Origin: JABFRJ01 sp964389095
Lineage (GTDB): Bacteria; Pseudomonadota; Alphaproteobacteria; Rhizobiales; Hyphomicrobiaceae
NCBI GenBank assembly: GCA_964389095.1
Contig: CAYMEB010000255.1
Location: forward strand, 1 to 6,673
Direction: 5' to 3'
DNA: 6,673 nucleotides
The notes under the pieces were generated by a model. It did not search any database and was not told the DNA's origin. It saw only the letters and a program-made list of their open reading frames with translations. Made by a program: the position numbers and the translations under genes. This document shows, one piece after another, positions 1 to 5,490 of the stretch (within the stretch, counting starts at the first letter, position 1; every line of letters begins with the position of its first letter).

Positions 1-404
1 GACTGCTTCACCATGAAGCCCTGGCCGTCGTAGAAGTTCACGCCGGCGAAGGTCAGGCCGAGCGAGCTGTCGCGGGTGATGGTCCAGGTGGTGTTGCGGG
101 CGAGCAGGTCGACCTCACCAGACTGGAGAGCCGTGAAGCGCTCCTTGGCCGAGAGCGGCTTGAAGGTCACCTTCTCACCATCGCCGAGAACGGCGGCAGC
201 GAGCGCGCGGCAGAACTCGACGTCGAGACCGTTCCAACGGCCCTTGTCGTCCGGCTGGCCGAACCCGGCGAGACCGGTGCCGACGCCGCAATTGAGCGTG
301 CCGCGCTGCTTGATCTGCGCGAGCGAATTCGCCTGCGCAAAGGCTGCAGCCGAGAAGCCGACCACCGCGGCGGCGGCGACTCCGAGCTTGATCAACGTTT
401 TCAT
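1..404 (-). CDS. aapJ: General L-amino-acid ABC transporter periplasmic binding protein, AapJ-like (partial, 5' part only)
   Basis: This is the substrate-binding protein of a polar amino-acid uptake ABC transporter (SBP family 3, AapJ/BztA group). It captures amino acids in the periplasm and hands them to the inner-membrane permease. About 134 residues are present; the family is usually near 340, so some 40% is visible and the rest lies beyond the left edge. Residues 1-23 form a Sec signal peptide (MKTLIK, an Ala/Val-rich core, then AFA|QANS). The mature part shows family signatures: LNCGVGTG near 37-44, GLDVEFCRALAAAV near 59-72, PLSAKERFTALQSGEVDLLARNTTW near 83-107, and FYDGQGFMV near 124-132. 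The cysteines at 39 and 65 match the usual pair in AapJ. The ATG at 404-402 has AGGGAG (420-415) 10 nt upstream. It lies downstream of the ATPase gene and has its own promoter. The permeases are expected to the left but are not seen. Confidence 0.93.
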   Translation of the reverse strand, partial: MKTLIKLGVAAAAVVGFSAAAFAQANSLAQIKQRGTLNCGVGTGLAGFGQPDDKGRWNGLDVEFCRALAAAVLGDGEKVTFKPLSAKERFTALQSGEVDLLARNTTWTITRDSSLGLTFAGVNFYDGQGFMVKQ

Positions 405-456
405 CGTCTCATTACTCCCTTTCATTGAGACTGACGACTTTCAGGCTTGGGATGCT

Positions 457-474
457 TTCCCGATCGATCGGGAA
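457..474. promoter_or_regulatory. Perfect 18-bp palindrome in the aapJ leader (operator or 5' UTR hairpin)
   Basis: TTCCCGATCGATCGGGAA reads identically on both strands. GC/GC flanks extend the possible stem by two pairs if one T (456) is bulged. It lies about 11-28 nt downstream of the predicted aapJ start. There it could be a dimeric repressor site, or a hairpin that stabilises the 5' end of the message. As an RNA the stem has no separate loop, so the central bases must open. No T-run follows on either strand, so it is a poor intrinsic terminator. I do not recognise it as the site of a known regulator. Confidence 0.5.
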
Positions 475-491
475 GCGTCCGAACCTGCCGG

Positions 492-520
492 TTTATTCCC
501 TTCCACGCTTCGAGTGTCAA
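492..520 (-). promoter_or_regulatory. Predicted sigma70-type promoter of aapJ
   Basis: On the minus strand the -35 box is TTGACA (520-515), identical to the consensus. A 17-bp spacer follows, then AATAAA (497-492), which matches 4 of 6 positions of TATAAT. The predicted start is near 485, giving a leader of about 80 nt before the aapJ ATG at 404. This lets the abundant binding protein be transcribed separately from the ATPase gene upstream. The assignment is by consensus match only. Confidence 0.65.
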
Positions 521-571
521 ACCGGGGATGCACGCTTCCTGTTCGCGGAGCGGCGTTCCCGATCACTCCTT

Positions 572-1345
572 TCAGTGGTTCAGGATCTGCGACAGGAACA
601 GCTTCGTCCGGTCCGACTTGGGGTTGTTGAAGAACTCAAGTGGCGGCCCTTGCTCGACGATTTCGCCGCGATCCATGAAAATGACACGGTCGGCAACGGA
701 GCGCGCGAAGCCCATCTCGTGGGTCACGCACAGCATGGTCATGCCGCTCTTGGCGAGCTCGATCATGACGTCGAGGACTTCCTTGATCATTTCCGGGTCG
801 AGCGCGGAGGTGGGCTCGTCGAACAGCATGATGCGAGGGTTCATGCACAAAGCACGGGCGATCGCCACACGCTGCTGCTGTCCGCCCGAGAGCTGGCCGG
901 GATACTTGTTGGCCTGCTCGGGAATGCGCACACGCTCGAGATAGCGCATGGCGATCTTCTCGGCCTCGGCGCGGGGCGTCTTCTTCACCCACACCGGCGC
1001 CAGGCAGAGATTGTCCAGGATGGTCAGGTGCGGGAAGAGGTTGAAGGACTGGAACACCATTCCGACTTCGGATCGGATACGGTCGATGTTGCGCACGTCG
1101 CTGGTCAATTCGGTGCCGTCGACGACGATCTGGCCCGCCTGATGCTCTTCCAGTCGATTGATACAACGGATCAAGGTGGATTTGCCGGACCCGGATGGCC
1201 CGCAGATCACGATGCGTTCGCCCTCGGCCACGTCGAGGTTGATGTTGCGCAATACGTGGAATTCGCCGTACCACTTGTTGACGTCACGCATCAAGATGGC
1301 GGACTTTCCGCTCTTGTTCTGCGCTGCGGCGTTCAACTGCGCCAT
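572..1345 (-). CDS. aapP: Amino-acid ABC transporter ATP-binding protein, AapP/GlnQ-like
   Basis: This is the cytoplasmic ATPase that powers polar amino-acid import. The product is 257 residues, the normal family size. All ABC motifs are present: Walker A GPSGSGKST (49-57), Q-loop Q99 in VFQSFNLFPH, signature LSGGQQQR (152-159), Walker B IMLFDEP (172-178) with catalytic E177, D-loop SALD (180-183), and switch histidine H209 in VTHEMGFAR. The start ATG (1345-1343) was chosen over the in-frame upstream ATGs at 1372 and 1444. It alone has a strong Shine-Dalgarno, GGGAGG, 4 nt upstream, and the family N-terminus begins near here. The stop is TGA. In classical aapJQMP operons the ATPase gene is last; here it comes first, directly after a divergent spacer, with aapJ downstream. 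Without the permeases in view, GlnQ-type naming is equally possible. Confidence 0.95.
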   Translation of the reverse strand: MAQLNAAAQNKSGKSAILMRDVNKWYGEFHVLRNINLDVAEGERIVICGPSGSGKSTLIRCINRLEEHQAGQIVVDGTELTSDVRNIDRIRSEVGMVFQSFNLFPHLTILDNLCLAPVWVKKTPRAEAEKIAMRYLERVRIPEQANKYPGQLSGGQQQRVAIARALCMNPRIMLFDEPTSALDPEMIKEVLDVMIELAKSGMTMLCVTHEMGFARSVADRVIFMDRGEIVEQGPPLEFFNNPKSDRTKLFLSQILNH

Positions 1346-1349
1346 CGAA

Positions 1350-1355
1350 CCTCCC
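1350..1355 (-). promoter_or_regulatory. Ribosome binding site deciding the aapP start
   Basis: GGGAGG on the minus strand lies 4 nt before the ATG at 1345. The alternative in-frame ATGs further upstream (1372 and 1444) show no comparable site. This fixes the 257-residue product rather than a 290-residue one. Confidence 0.75.
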
Positions 1356-1423
1356 ACTGTGCCGGCGGCCATTGACCGAAGGTCCGACGTCGCGTGGTCG
1401 GTGGCTCGATCCCGGTCGCGGGC

Positions 1424-1452
1424 ACTATGGCCCAGCCGCCACACCCGCGCAA
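1424..1452 (-). promoter_or_regulatory. Weak candidate promoter for aapP
   Basis: TTGCGC (1452-1447) and CATAGT (1429-1424) are separated by exactly 17 bp. They lie about 80 bp upstream of the aapP start. The -35 matches only TTG, and the -10 matches four of six consensus positions. It is reported because it is the best-spaced pair seen here, not because it is strong. Confidence 0.25.
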
Positions 1453-1706
1453 TCAGTTGAAGGCGGTTCTTTCCGAAAAATTACCTTTAACGGCCACTTG
1501 ACCTTTGCGAGCGGTCCACCCGCCGCCCATTCTTTGGTTCGGGTGCACAACATTTGCGCGCAGCGCGTCGTGAAAGCGTCTCGATACGAGCCGGCGCTTA
1601 AGCCTCTCTCAACCATTCTCGCACATGATCCCTGCCAGAGGGGCCCCGAGCCGGGCCGGGGCGTGCGCCCCGCCAGCGGCGGCGTGGCATGGAAGGGAAG
1701 AGCAAA

Positions 1707-2447
1707 ATGAAGATCGCGAATTCGTTTCTGGCTGCCGGGGTCGCCACCGTCATGGCAACCACAGGCGCCGCGGCTGCCGACCTTTACGGCGGCATGAAGG
1801 GCGGCGGCATGAAGGACATGGGTTATGCTCCCGCCCACGTCTACTCGCCCCTCGACCTCTATCTGCGCGGCGACGCGACCTGGTCCAGCCAGAGCGTCGG
1901 AGAAGTCTAAGACCCGCGCACCAACACGATGTTCAACACGAGCATCGACAATGCCTGGGCCGGGGGCTTCGGCGTCGGCTACTATTTCTCGCGCAACGTG
2001 CGCGGCGACGTGACGTTCGACTGGCGCAGCGCGGCCGACGTCCAGGCCACCACGACCAGCAATGGGGTCGTTTCGACTTCCGTGAAGAGCGCCGTAACGC
2101 TGTTCAACGTCTACTAAGATTTCGATATCCGCAGCCACTTCACGCCCTACATCGGCGTCGGCCTGGGCTTCGCCCGCAATACGACGGGCAGCGGCAGCCT
2201 GACTTCGTGCAGCTGCACGGTCGAGTTCGGCGGGGCAACCGAATGGAGCGCGGCCGGTGCTCTGATGGCGGGTGTCTCGGCGCGCCTGAGGGATCGCCTC
2301 TCGCTCGATGCCGGCTATCGCCTGCTTTATGTCGGCGACGCCCACACCGGGGCGTTCAGCACCGGCAGCGGCGAAAGCGCCAGCACCAAGATCGCCGACC
2401 TCTCGGCTCACGAGTTCCGCATCGGCGTGCGCTGGGACATCAAGTAA
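1707..2447 (+). pseudogene. Outer-membrane beta-barrel protein (Omp25/RopB-like superfamily), interrupted by two in-frame TAA codons
   Basis: The frame from ATG 1707 to TAA 2445 gives 246 codons of a surface beta-barrel protein. It begins with a signal peptide (MKIANSFLAAGVATVMATTG, cleaved near AAA|ADLYGG) and a Gly/Met linker, GGMKGGGMKD. It continues with strands LYLRGDATWS, GFGVGYYFSRNVRGDVTFDWRS, HFTPYIGVGLGFA and LDAGYRLLYVG, and ends HEFRIGVRWDIK. Codon 68 (1908-1910) and codon 137 (2115-2117) are TAA. The frame continues unchanged across both, with family motifs and GC-rich third positions after each. At codon 137 the context is NVY-stop-DFD, where relatives commonly have a YYD or YVD motif. 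A purine-rich ribosome site (GGAAGGGAAG, 1691-1700) precedes ATG 1707. The ATG at 1689 is in frame but lacks such a site. The ATGs after the stops (1929, 2265) have no ribosome site, so reinitiation is unlikely. As written, only a 67-residue fragment would be made. It could be a recent pseudogene, a sequence error, or a readthrough gene. Confidence 0.8.
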
Positions 2448-2495
2448 CGCCACTGAGAAAGAATTCCGGGCCAAGGCTCGGAGTGAGACAACCTG

Positions 2496-2518
2496 GATCG
2501 GGCGAGCCTCGCCCGATC
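2496..2518. terminator. 10-bp perfect hairpin downstream of the first outer-membrane protein gene
   Basis: GATCGGGCGA (2496-2505) and TCGCCCGATC (2509-2518) are exact reverse complements with a 3-nt GCC loop. The hairpin starts 48 nt after the TAA at 2447. No T-run follows, so it may be a U-less terminator or a 3'-end stabilising hairpin. Its position between the two outer-membrane genes suggests that they are separate transcripts, or that expression of the second is attenuated. Confidence 0.5.
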
Positions 2519-2615
2519 ATGCCGAATGCCGGCCACTGCGGCCGGGCACGTCGCTTCGGTCTGCTCGACCGCCCGCCCTTCAGCGCGGGTCTTGTCCTGG
2601 TTCCTTGTGTGCGTA

Positions 2616-2630
2616 GCCGCCGCTGGCGGC
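2616..2630 (+). repeat. Short GC hairpin upstream of the second outer-membrane protein gene
   Basis: GCCGCC (2616-2621), loop GCT, GGCGGC (2625-2630) form a 6-bp stem about 110 nt before ATG 2743. The remaining spacer between the two outer-membrane genes (2448-2742, 295 nt) holds this stem, the larger one at 2496-2518 and the GAGGGA ribosome site. I found no convincing promoter in it. Confidence 0.35.
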
Positions 2631-2742
2631 ACAGGATGCGTCACGGGAATGCACGGGTCCGTCCGGCCAGTCAGGCCGGCCTCGAACGGCAGCTTTCTTG
2701 CCCAATGCGCGCGGGCCACACCCGCCAATCGAGGGACCGGAC

Positions 2743-3675
2743 ATGAAGAAACTTGCAATCACGAGCCTGCTCGCCGCTGCGATCGGAGTGGGCGCTTCGG
2801 TCCTGCCGGCCAACGCCGCCGACATGAGCGGTGGCGTTCCCGGGGGCATGAAGGATCTGTCGCGCGGCGCCGTGCCGGTGCCTGCGCCCGTCCCATACGA
2901 AGAGCACTTCCGTTGGTATCTGCGCGGCGATCTGGGCGGCTCGATCACGGCGCGTCGTCCGACGCTGTCCGAGAGCGGGCTGACGTACGGCGCGGGCGAC
3001 CTCGTATCTCCGCTTGTCTCTTCCTCGTTCATGACCGGGGATTTCAGCGACCTCGTCGGCATGCCGTAGGGTGTCGGAGCGGGCGCATACATTTCGCGCC
3101 GCTTCCGGATGGATCTGACGGGCGAGTATCACGGCCAGTCGAAGGGGCAGCTGCAGGGCACGTACACCTATACGACCAATCTCGACGCTGGCGGCGGCAT
3201 GACCAACTGGGGCCGCCCAGTCGGCACAACGGTGACGGGAACCGCGACCGACACCCTGCGCACCTATTCCACGGTCGTGATGCTCAATGCCTATGTCGAC
3301 CTCATGGAGGGGCGGAAGTTCACGCCTTACATCGGTGCGGGCATCGGCTTCGCCTACAATCGCTGGCAGCGCGAGATCACGATCGGCGACAACAGGTCGG
3401 CATGCTGCACGCTCGATGGAACCAGCGGCGGCAATAGCGGCGGCGTCGTCACCCTGGCCGCCAATGCCACCGCGGGCCTGACCTATGCGCTCTCGAACTC
3501 GACGATGCTCGATTTCAACTATCGCCTCCAATACATCCAAGGCTACGAGATCACGACGCCGCTATCGGGTGTGTGGCTCTCGACGCCGGCGGCGGGCACC
3601 GCCGACAGCCGCCTCAAGATCGGCGATCTGCTCGAGCATCAGTTCCGCGCCGGTATGCGTGTCAATCTCTGGTGA
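2743..3675 (+). pseudogene. Second outer-membrane beta-barrel protein (Omp25/RopB-like superfamily), interrupted by one in-frame TAG
   Basis: This paralogue of the preceding gene has 310 codons from ATG 2743 to TGA 3673. The ATG has GAGGGA (2731-2736) 6 nt upstream; an in-frame ATG at 2698 would give a non-secretory extension. The signal peptide starts MKKLAITSLL and is cleaved near ANA|ADMSGG. It shares a GGMKD linker with its neighbour. Strands follow: FRWYLRGDLGGS, GVGAGAYISRRFRMDLTGEYHG, VVMLNAYVDLMEGRKFTPYIGAGIGFAYN (split by short turns), MLDFNYRLQYIQGY and HQFRAGMRVNLW. The last residue is Trp, as expected of BAM-inserted barrels. Codon 109 (3067-3069) is TAG in the context GMP-stop-GVGAGAY, just before a predicted strand, and the frame continues intact for 201 codons. 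The restart ATG at 3109 has no ribosome site. The pre-stop fragment of 108 residues could not form a barrel. Loops are longer than in the first copy. Status is uncertain as for its neighbour: pseudogene, error or readthrough. Confidence 0.8.
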
Positions 3676-3702
3676 TTAGGTTCCCGTCTCGCGTACGTTA
3701 CG

Positions 3703-3732
3703 CCCCGGGCGCGCTCCCCCGCGCGTCCGGGG
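3703..3732. terminator. 12-bp GC hairpin between convergent genes (bidirectional terminator candidate)
   Basis: CCCCGGGCGCGC (3703-3714) pairs with GCGCGTCCGGGG (3721-3732) through one G-U pair, with a 6-nt loop. It lies 27 nt after the outer-membrane gene's TGA and 9 nt after the acetyltransferase stop on the other strand, a natural place to stop transcription from both sides. No T-run follows on either strand. Confidence 0.6.
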
Positions 3733-3741
3733 TAGACGCGT

Positions 3742-4227
3742 TCATGGCAGCCGCCGGCGCATGAACCGCGTGCCAGCGATCGGCGTGTCGTAGTACGGCG
3801 CGATGTCGACGAAGCCGAGTTTTTCATAGAGTGCTTGCGCGCCGGTCATGCCCGGCAAGGTATCGAGGACGATCTCGCGATAGCCGCGTCGTGTGGCTTC
3901 TGAGATAGCGGCTTGGGCGAGCCTGCGGCCGAGCCCGCTGCCGCGCGCGGCCGGCGCGATGTAGAGCCTCTTCATCTCGCACCTGCCGTCATCGTCGAGG
4001 GGCCTCAAGGCGACGCAACCGTGTGCATTACCCGCAGCATCGCGCGCCAGAAGCAGTGCGCCGCGCGGGGGAGCGTACTTGCCCGGCAGGCCGGAGAGTT
4101 CCGCCTCGATGTCCTGATAGGCCAGATCCACGTCCAGCGATGCCGCATAGGTCCGCATCAGCCGCGTGATTTCGGCAATATCGGCCGCCGTGGTTGCGGG
4201 CTGGATCGAGATCGTCCGCAGTGTCAT
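3742..4227 (-). CDS. GNAT-family N-acetyltransferase
   Basis: This 161-residue single-domain acetyltransferase transfers an acetyl group from acetyl-CoA to an amine; the substrate cannot be told from sequence. The GNAT fold is clear. Motif A has the strand CEMKRLYIAPAARGSGLG (83-100), with the acetyl-CoA pyrophosphate loop RGSGLG at 95-100. It is followed by the helix RRLAQAAISEATRRGY, strand EIVLDT (118-123), and motif B ALYEKLGFVDIAPYY (132-146). The N-terminal part (IAEITRLMRTYAASL, then LSGLPGKYAPPRGALLLARD) resembles small GNATs often annotated only as acetyltransferases. The gene starts 7 nt after the epmA stop. Its ribosome site TGAGG (4237-4233) includes the epmA TGA, so translation is probably coupled to epmA. 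Stop TGA lies next to the convergent hairpin. No sign of damage. Confidence 0.92.
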   Translation of the reverse strand: MTLRTISIQPATTAADIAEITRLMRTYAASLDVDLAYQDIEAELSGLPGKYAPPRGALLLARDAAGNAHGCVALRPLDDDGRCEMKRLYIAPAARGSGLGRRLAQAAISEATRRGYREIVLDTLPGMTGAQALYEKLGFVDIAPYYDTPIAGTRFMRRRLP

Positions 4228-4232
4228 GACCG

Positions 4233-4237
4233 CCTCA
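4233..4237 (-). promoter_or_regulatory. Ribosome binding site overlapping the epmA stop codon
   Basis: TGAGG on the minus strand is formed by the epmA stop TGA plus the next two bases. It is 5 nt before the acetyltransferase ATG at 4227. Ribosomes finishing epmA uncover or occupy this site, which predicts coupled synthesis of the two proteins. Confidence 0.6.
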
Positions 4238-5278
4238 AGCCACGGGGGTCCACAGCACCTGATCGATGCGATCGGCGCCTGTCGCGAGCATCACAAGCCG
4301 ATCGAAGCCCAAGGCCCCGCCCGAGGTCGCCGGCATCTGCGCGAGTGCAGCCAGGAAATCCTCGTCTATCGGATAGCGAACACCGTAGATTCGCTCCTTC
4401 TCGTCCATCTCGGCTTCGAAGCGTCGGCGCTGCTCGATCGGATCGGTCAGCTCGCCGAAGCAGTTGGCGAGTTCCACGCCGCAGGCGTAAAGCTCGAAGC
4501 GCTCGGCCACGCGCGGATCATGAGGCGTTCGGCGGGCGAGCGCCGCCTCGACGGAGGGGTACTCGGTGAGGATGGTGGCGCGGCCGTCGCCGATCGCCGG
4601 CTCCACACGCTCGACGAGTACGCGGCTGAACAGATCCGACCAGGTGTCATCGGGCGCCGCACGGATGCCGTTCGAGTTCAACTGTGCGGCAAGTGCGTTT
4701 TTGTTCGCGTCGCCCGAGTGCAGTGTGGACAGCAGATCGACGCCGGCATGGCGGGCGAGCGCCTCGGCTACCGTCAGGCGCTCCGGCGCAGCGAACGGAT
4801 CGATGGTGCGTTTGCCGCGTCGCCACGACGTGGTCCCACTCTCACGGGCAGCGACACGCAACATCTCGCCGCACTGATCCATGATATGTGTGTAGGGCGC
4901 GCCGACCTCGTACCATTCGAGCATCGTGAACTCGGGCGAATGCAGCGGACCGCGCTCGCCGTTGCGATACACAGGGGCGAAGGCGAAGATCCGCGTCTCC
5001 CCGGCGGCGAGCAGTTTCTTCATCGCCAGTTCCGGGGAAGTATGGAGGTGATAGCGCCGGCGGGCGCCTGTCTCGTCCACGAAGTCTGTCGAGAAGGCGT
5101 GGAGATGGGCCTCGTTCCCCGGCGAGATCTGCAGTGCGGCCGGCTCGACTTCCGTGTAGCCGCTATCGACAAACCAACTTCGCAGCGCCGTCTTGATCCG
5201 CCCACGTGCGTGGAGGAACCCGCGTCGGTCGGCGTGCCGGTCGCGATGCCACCAGGGACGTTCTTCGGGAGAGGACAT
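4235..5278 (-). CDS. epmA: Elongation factor P-(R)-beta-lysine ligase (EpmA/PoxA/GenX)
   Basis: EpmA is a stand-alone class II lysyl-tRNA synthetase catalytic core. It attaches (R)-beta-lysine to a conserved lysine of elongation factor P, helping ribosomes through polyproline stretches. The 347-residue product lacks an anticodon-binding domain. It shows HLHTSPELAMKKLLAAG (77-93), class II motif 2 VYRNGERGPLHSPEFTMLEWY (103-123, split here as VYRNGERG / PLHSPEFTMLEWY), VAERFELYACGVELANCFGELTD (257-279, amino-acid pocket) and motif 3 GGALGFDRLVML (320-331). E. coli EpmA is 325 residues. ATG 5278 was chosen because it places the conserved core about 20 residues in. A TTG at 5323 is in frame and would add 15 residues. 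Neither start has a good ribosome site, so the exact N-terminus is unsure. EpmB and EF-P genes are not in the window. The acetyltransferase follows at 7 nt. Confidence 0.94.
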   Translation of the reverse strand: MSSPEERPWWHRDRHADRRGFLHARGRIKTALRSWFVDSGYTEVEPAALQISPGNEAHLHAFSTDFVDETGARRRYHLHTSPELAMKKLLAAGETRIFAFAPVYRNGERGPLHSPEFTMLEWYEVGAPYTHIMDQCGEMLRVAARESGTTSWRRGKRTIDPFAAPERLTVAEALARHAGVDLLSTLHSGDANKNALAAQLNSNGIRAAPDDTWSDLFSRVLVERVEPAIGDGRATILTEYPSVEAALARRTPHDPRVAERFELYACGVELANCFGELTDPIEQRRRFEAEMDEKERIYGVRYPIDEDFLAALAQMPATSGGALGFDRLVMLATGADRIDQVLWTPVA

Positions 5279-5478
5279 GAGTTGGCGGTTCGGTGCTCGG
5301 GGGTTGGCGGCGCTGCTGAGCAAGTGACGTCACAACTCTCCGATCCGGACAAGCCGGTAAAGCCGGACTGGCGGGCCCTATGCTGGCCTTCGTGGACATC
5401 GGGTTGCTGAAACTGTGTGCCTGCAGCCCGTTCAGGCGCGAGGCTCGCGACTGTGGGGAAATTGGTCCTCGGCCCGCC
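5279..5478. other. 200-bp spacer between ruvA and epmA
   Basis: It lies downstream of ruvA and upstream of epmA, on the same strand. It holds the 10-bp palindrome GTGACGTCAC (5324-5333), about 45 bp before the epmA ATG. It also has a direct repeat AGCCGG-TAA-AGCCGG near 5350-5365. No good promoter consensus was found, and there is no ruvB-like reading frame in it. Confidence 0.5.
5324..5333. promoter_or_regulatory. 10-bp palindrome GTGACGTCAC upstream of epmA
   Basis: GTGACGTCAC is perfectly self-complementary and lies about 45 nt upstream of the epmA ATG, directly before the alternative TTG codon (5323). It could be half of a dimer-binding operator, but a 10-bp palindrome can arise by chance, and I cannot name a regulator. 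Confidence 0.25.
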
Positions 5479-5490
5479 TCAGCGGGCGAG
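5468..5490 (-). terminator. Hairpin spanning the ruvA stop codon
   Basis: GCCCGC (5472-5477), loop CTCA, GCGGGC (5482-5487) form a 6-bp stem that includes the ruvA TGA in its loop region. CTC/GAG (5468-5470, 5488-5490) extend it with one bulged G. No T-run follows on the minus strand. It may mark the 3' end of the ruvCA transcript. Confidence 0.4.

Larger units (their letters stand above)
405..571 (-). other. Spacer between aapP and aapJ with promoter and palindrome
   Basis: This 167-nt gap separates the ATPase stop from the binding-protein start. It holds a sigma70-like promoter (520-492), a perfect palindrome (457-474) and the aapJ ribosome binding site (AGGGAG, 420-415). I see no stem followed by a T-run after aapP, so some transcripts from aapP may also run into aapJ. 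Confidence 0.6.
1346..1706. other. 361-bp divergent spacer between aapP and the first outer-membrane protein gene
   Basis: This stretch must hold the divergent promoters for aapP (leftward) and the outer-membrane protein gene (rightward). On the minus strand there is a weak candidate for aapP: TTGCGC (1452-1447), 17 bp, CATAGT (1429-1424). On the plus strand TTGACC at 1498-1503 resembles a -35 box, but no -10 follows at the right distance. Just before the outer-membrane gene the leader is very GC-rich, with the palindrome GGGGCCCC (1640-1647) and an inverted repeat GGGGC/GCCCC (1658-1671). An AT-richer patch lies at 1468-1490. I see no open frame here resembling a gene. Confidence 0.5.

Noticed and set aside
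425..1375. 316-codon plus-strand frame opposite aapP
   Set aside because: It is antisense to a complete ABC ATPase with all motifs; a GC-codon shadow.
1405..1430. Stretch resembling a tRNA T-arm and 3' end (GGCTCGATCCCGG then CGGGCAC)
   Set aside because: The T-stem does not pair, and no acceptor, D or anticodon arms can be folded upstream. Treated as chance similarity.
1498..1503. TTGACC as a -35 box for the first outer-membrane gene
   Set aside because: At 16-18 bp downstream the sequence is GC-rich (CGCCGC) with no -10-like hexamer.
1929..2447. The post-stop segments (ATG 1929, 2265, 3109) as separate small genes
   Set aside because: None has a ribosome site or secretion signal. They are in the same frame as the upstream part and complete the same barrel fold, so they are pieces of interrupted genes.
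1425..2474. 349-codon open frame on the minus strand across the first outer-membrane gene
   Set aside because: Because the plus-strand gene is stop-interrupted, a gene finder might prefer this one. However, the plus frame has the signal peptide, beta-strands and family signatures, while this is a low-complexity Ala/Arg/Asp/Val shadow without motifs.
2671..3540. 289-codon open frame on the minus strand across the second outer-membrane gene
   Set aside because: Same reasoning: no motif or convincing start, and it is opposite a frame with clear outer-membrane protein features.
4166..5410. 414-codon open frame on the plus strand, longer than the gene opposite it
   Set aside because: It lies antisense to epmA and the acetyltransferase start, both of which carry clear family motifs. 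Its translation shows no recognisable motif and has the composition expected from the opposite strand of GC-rich coding DNA.
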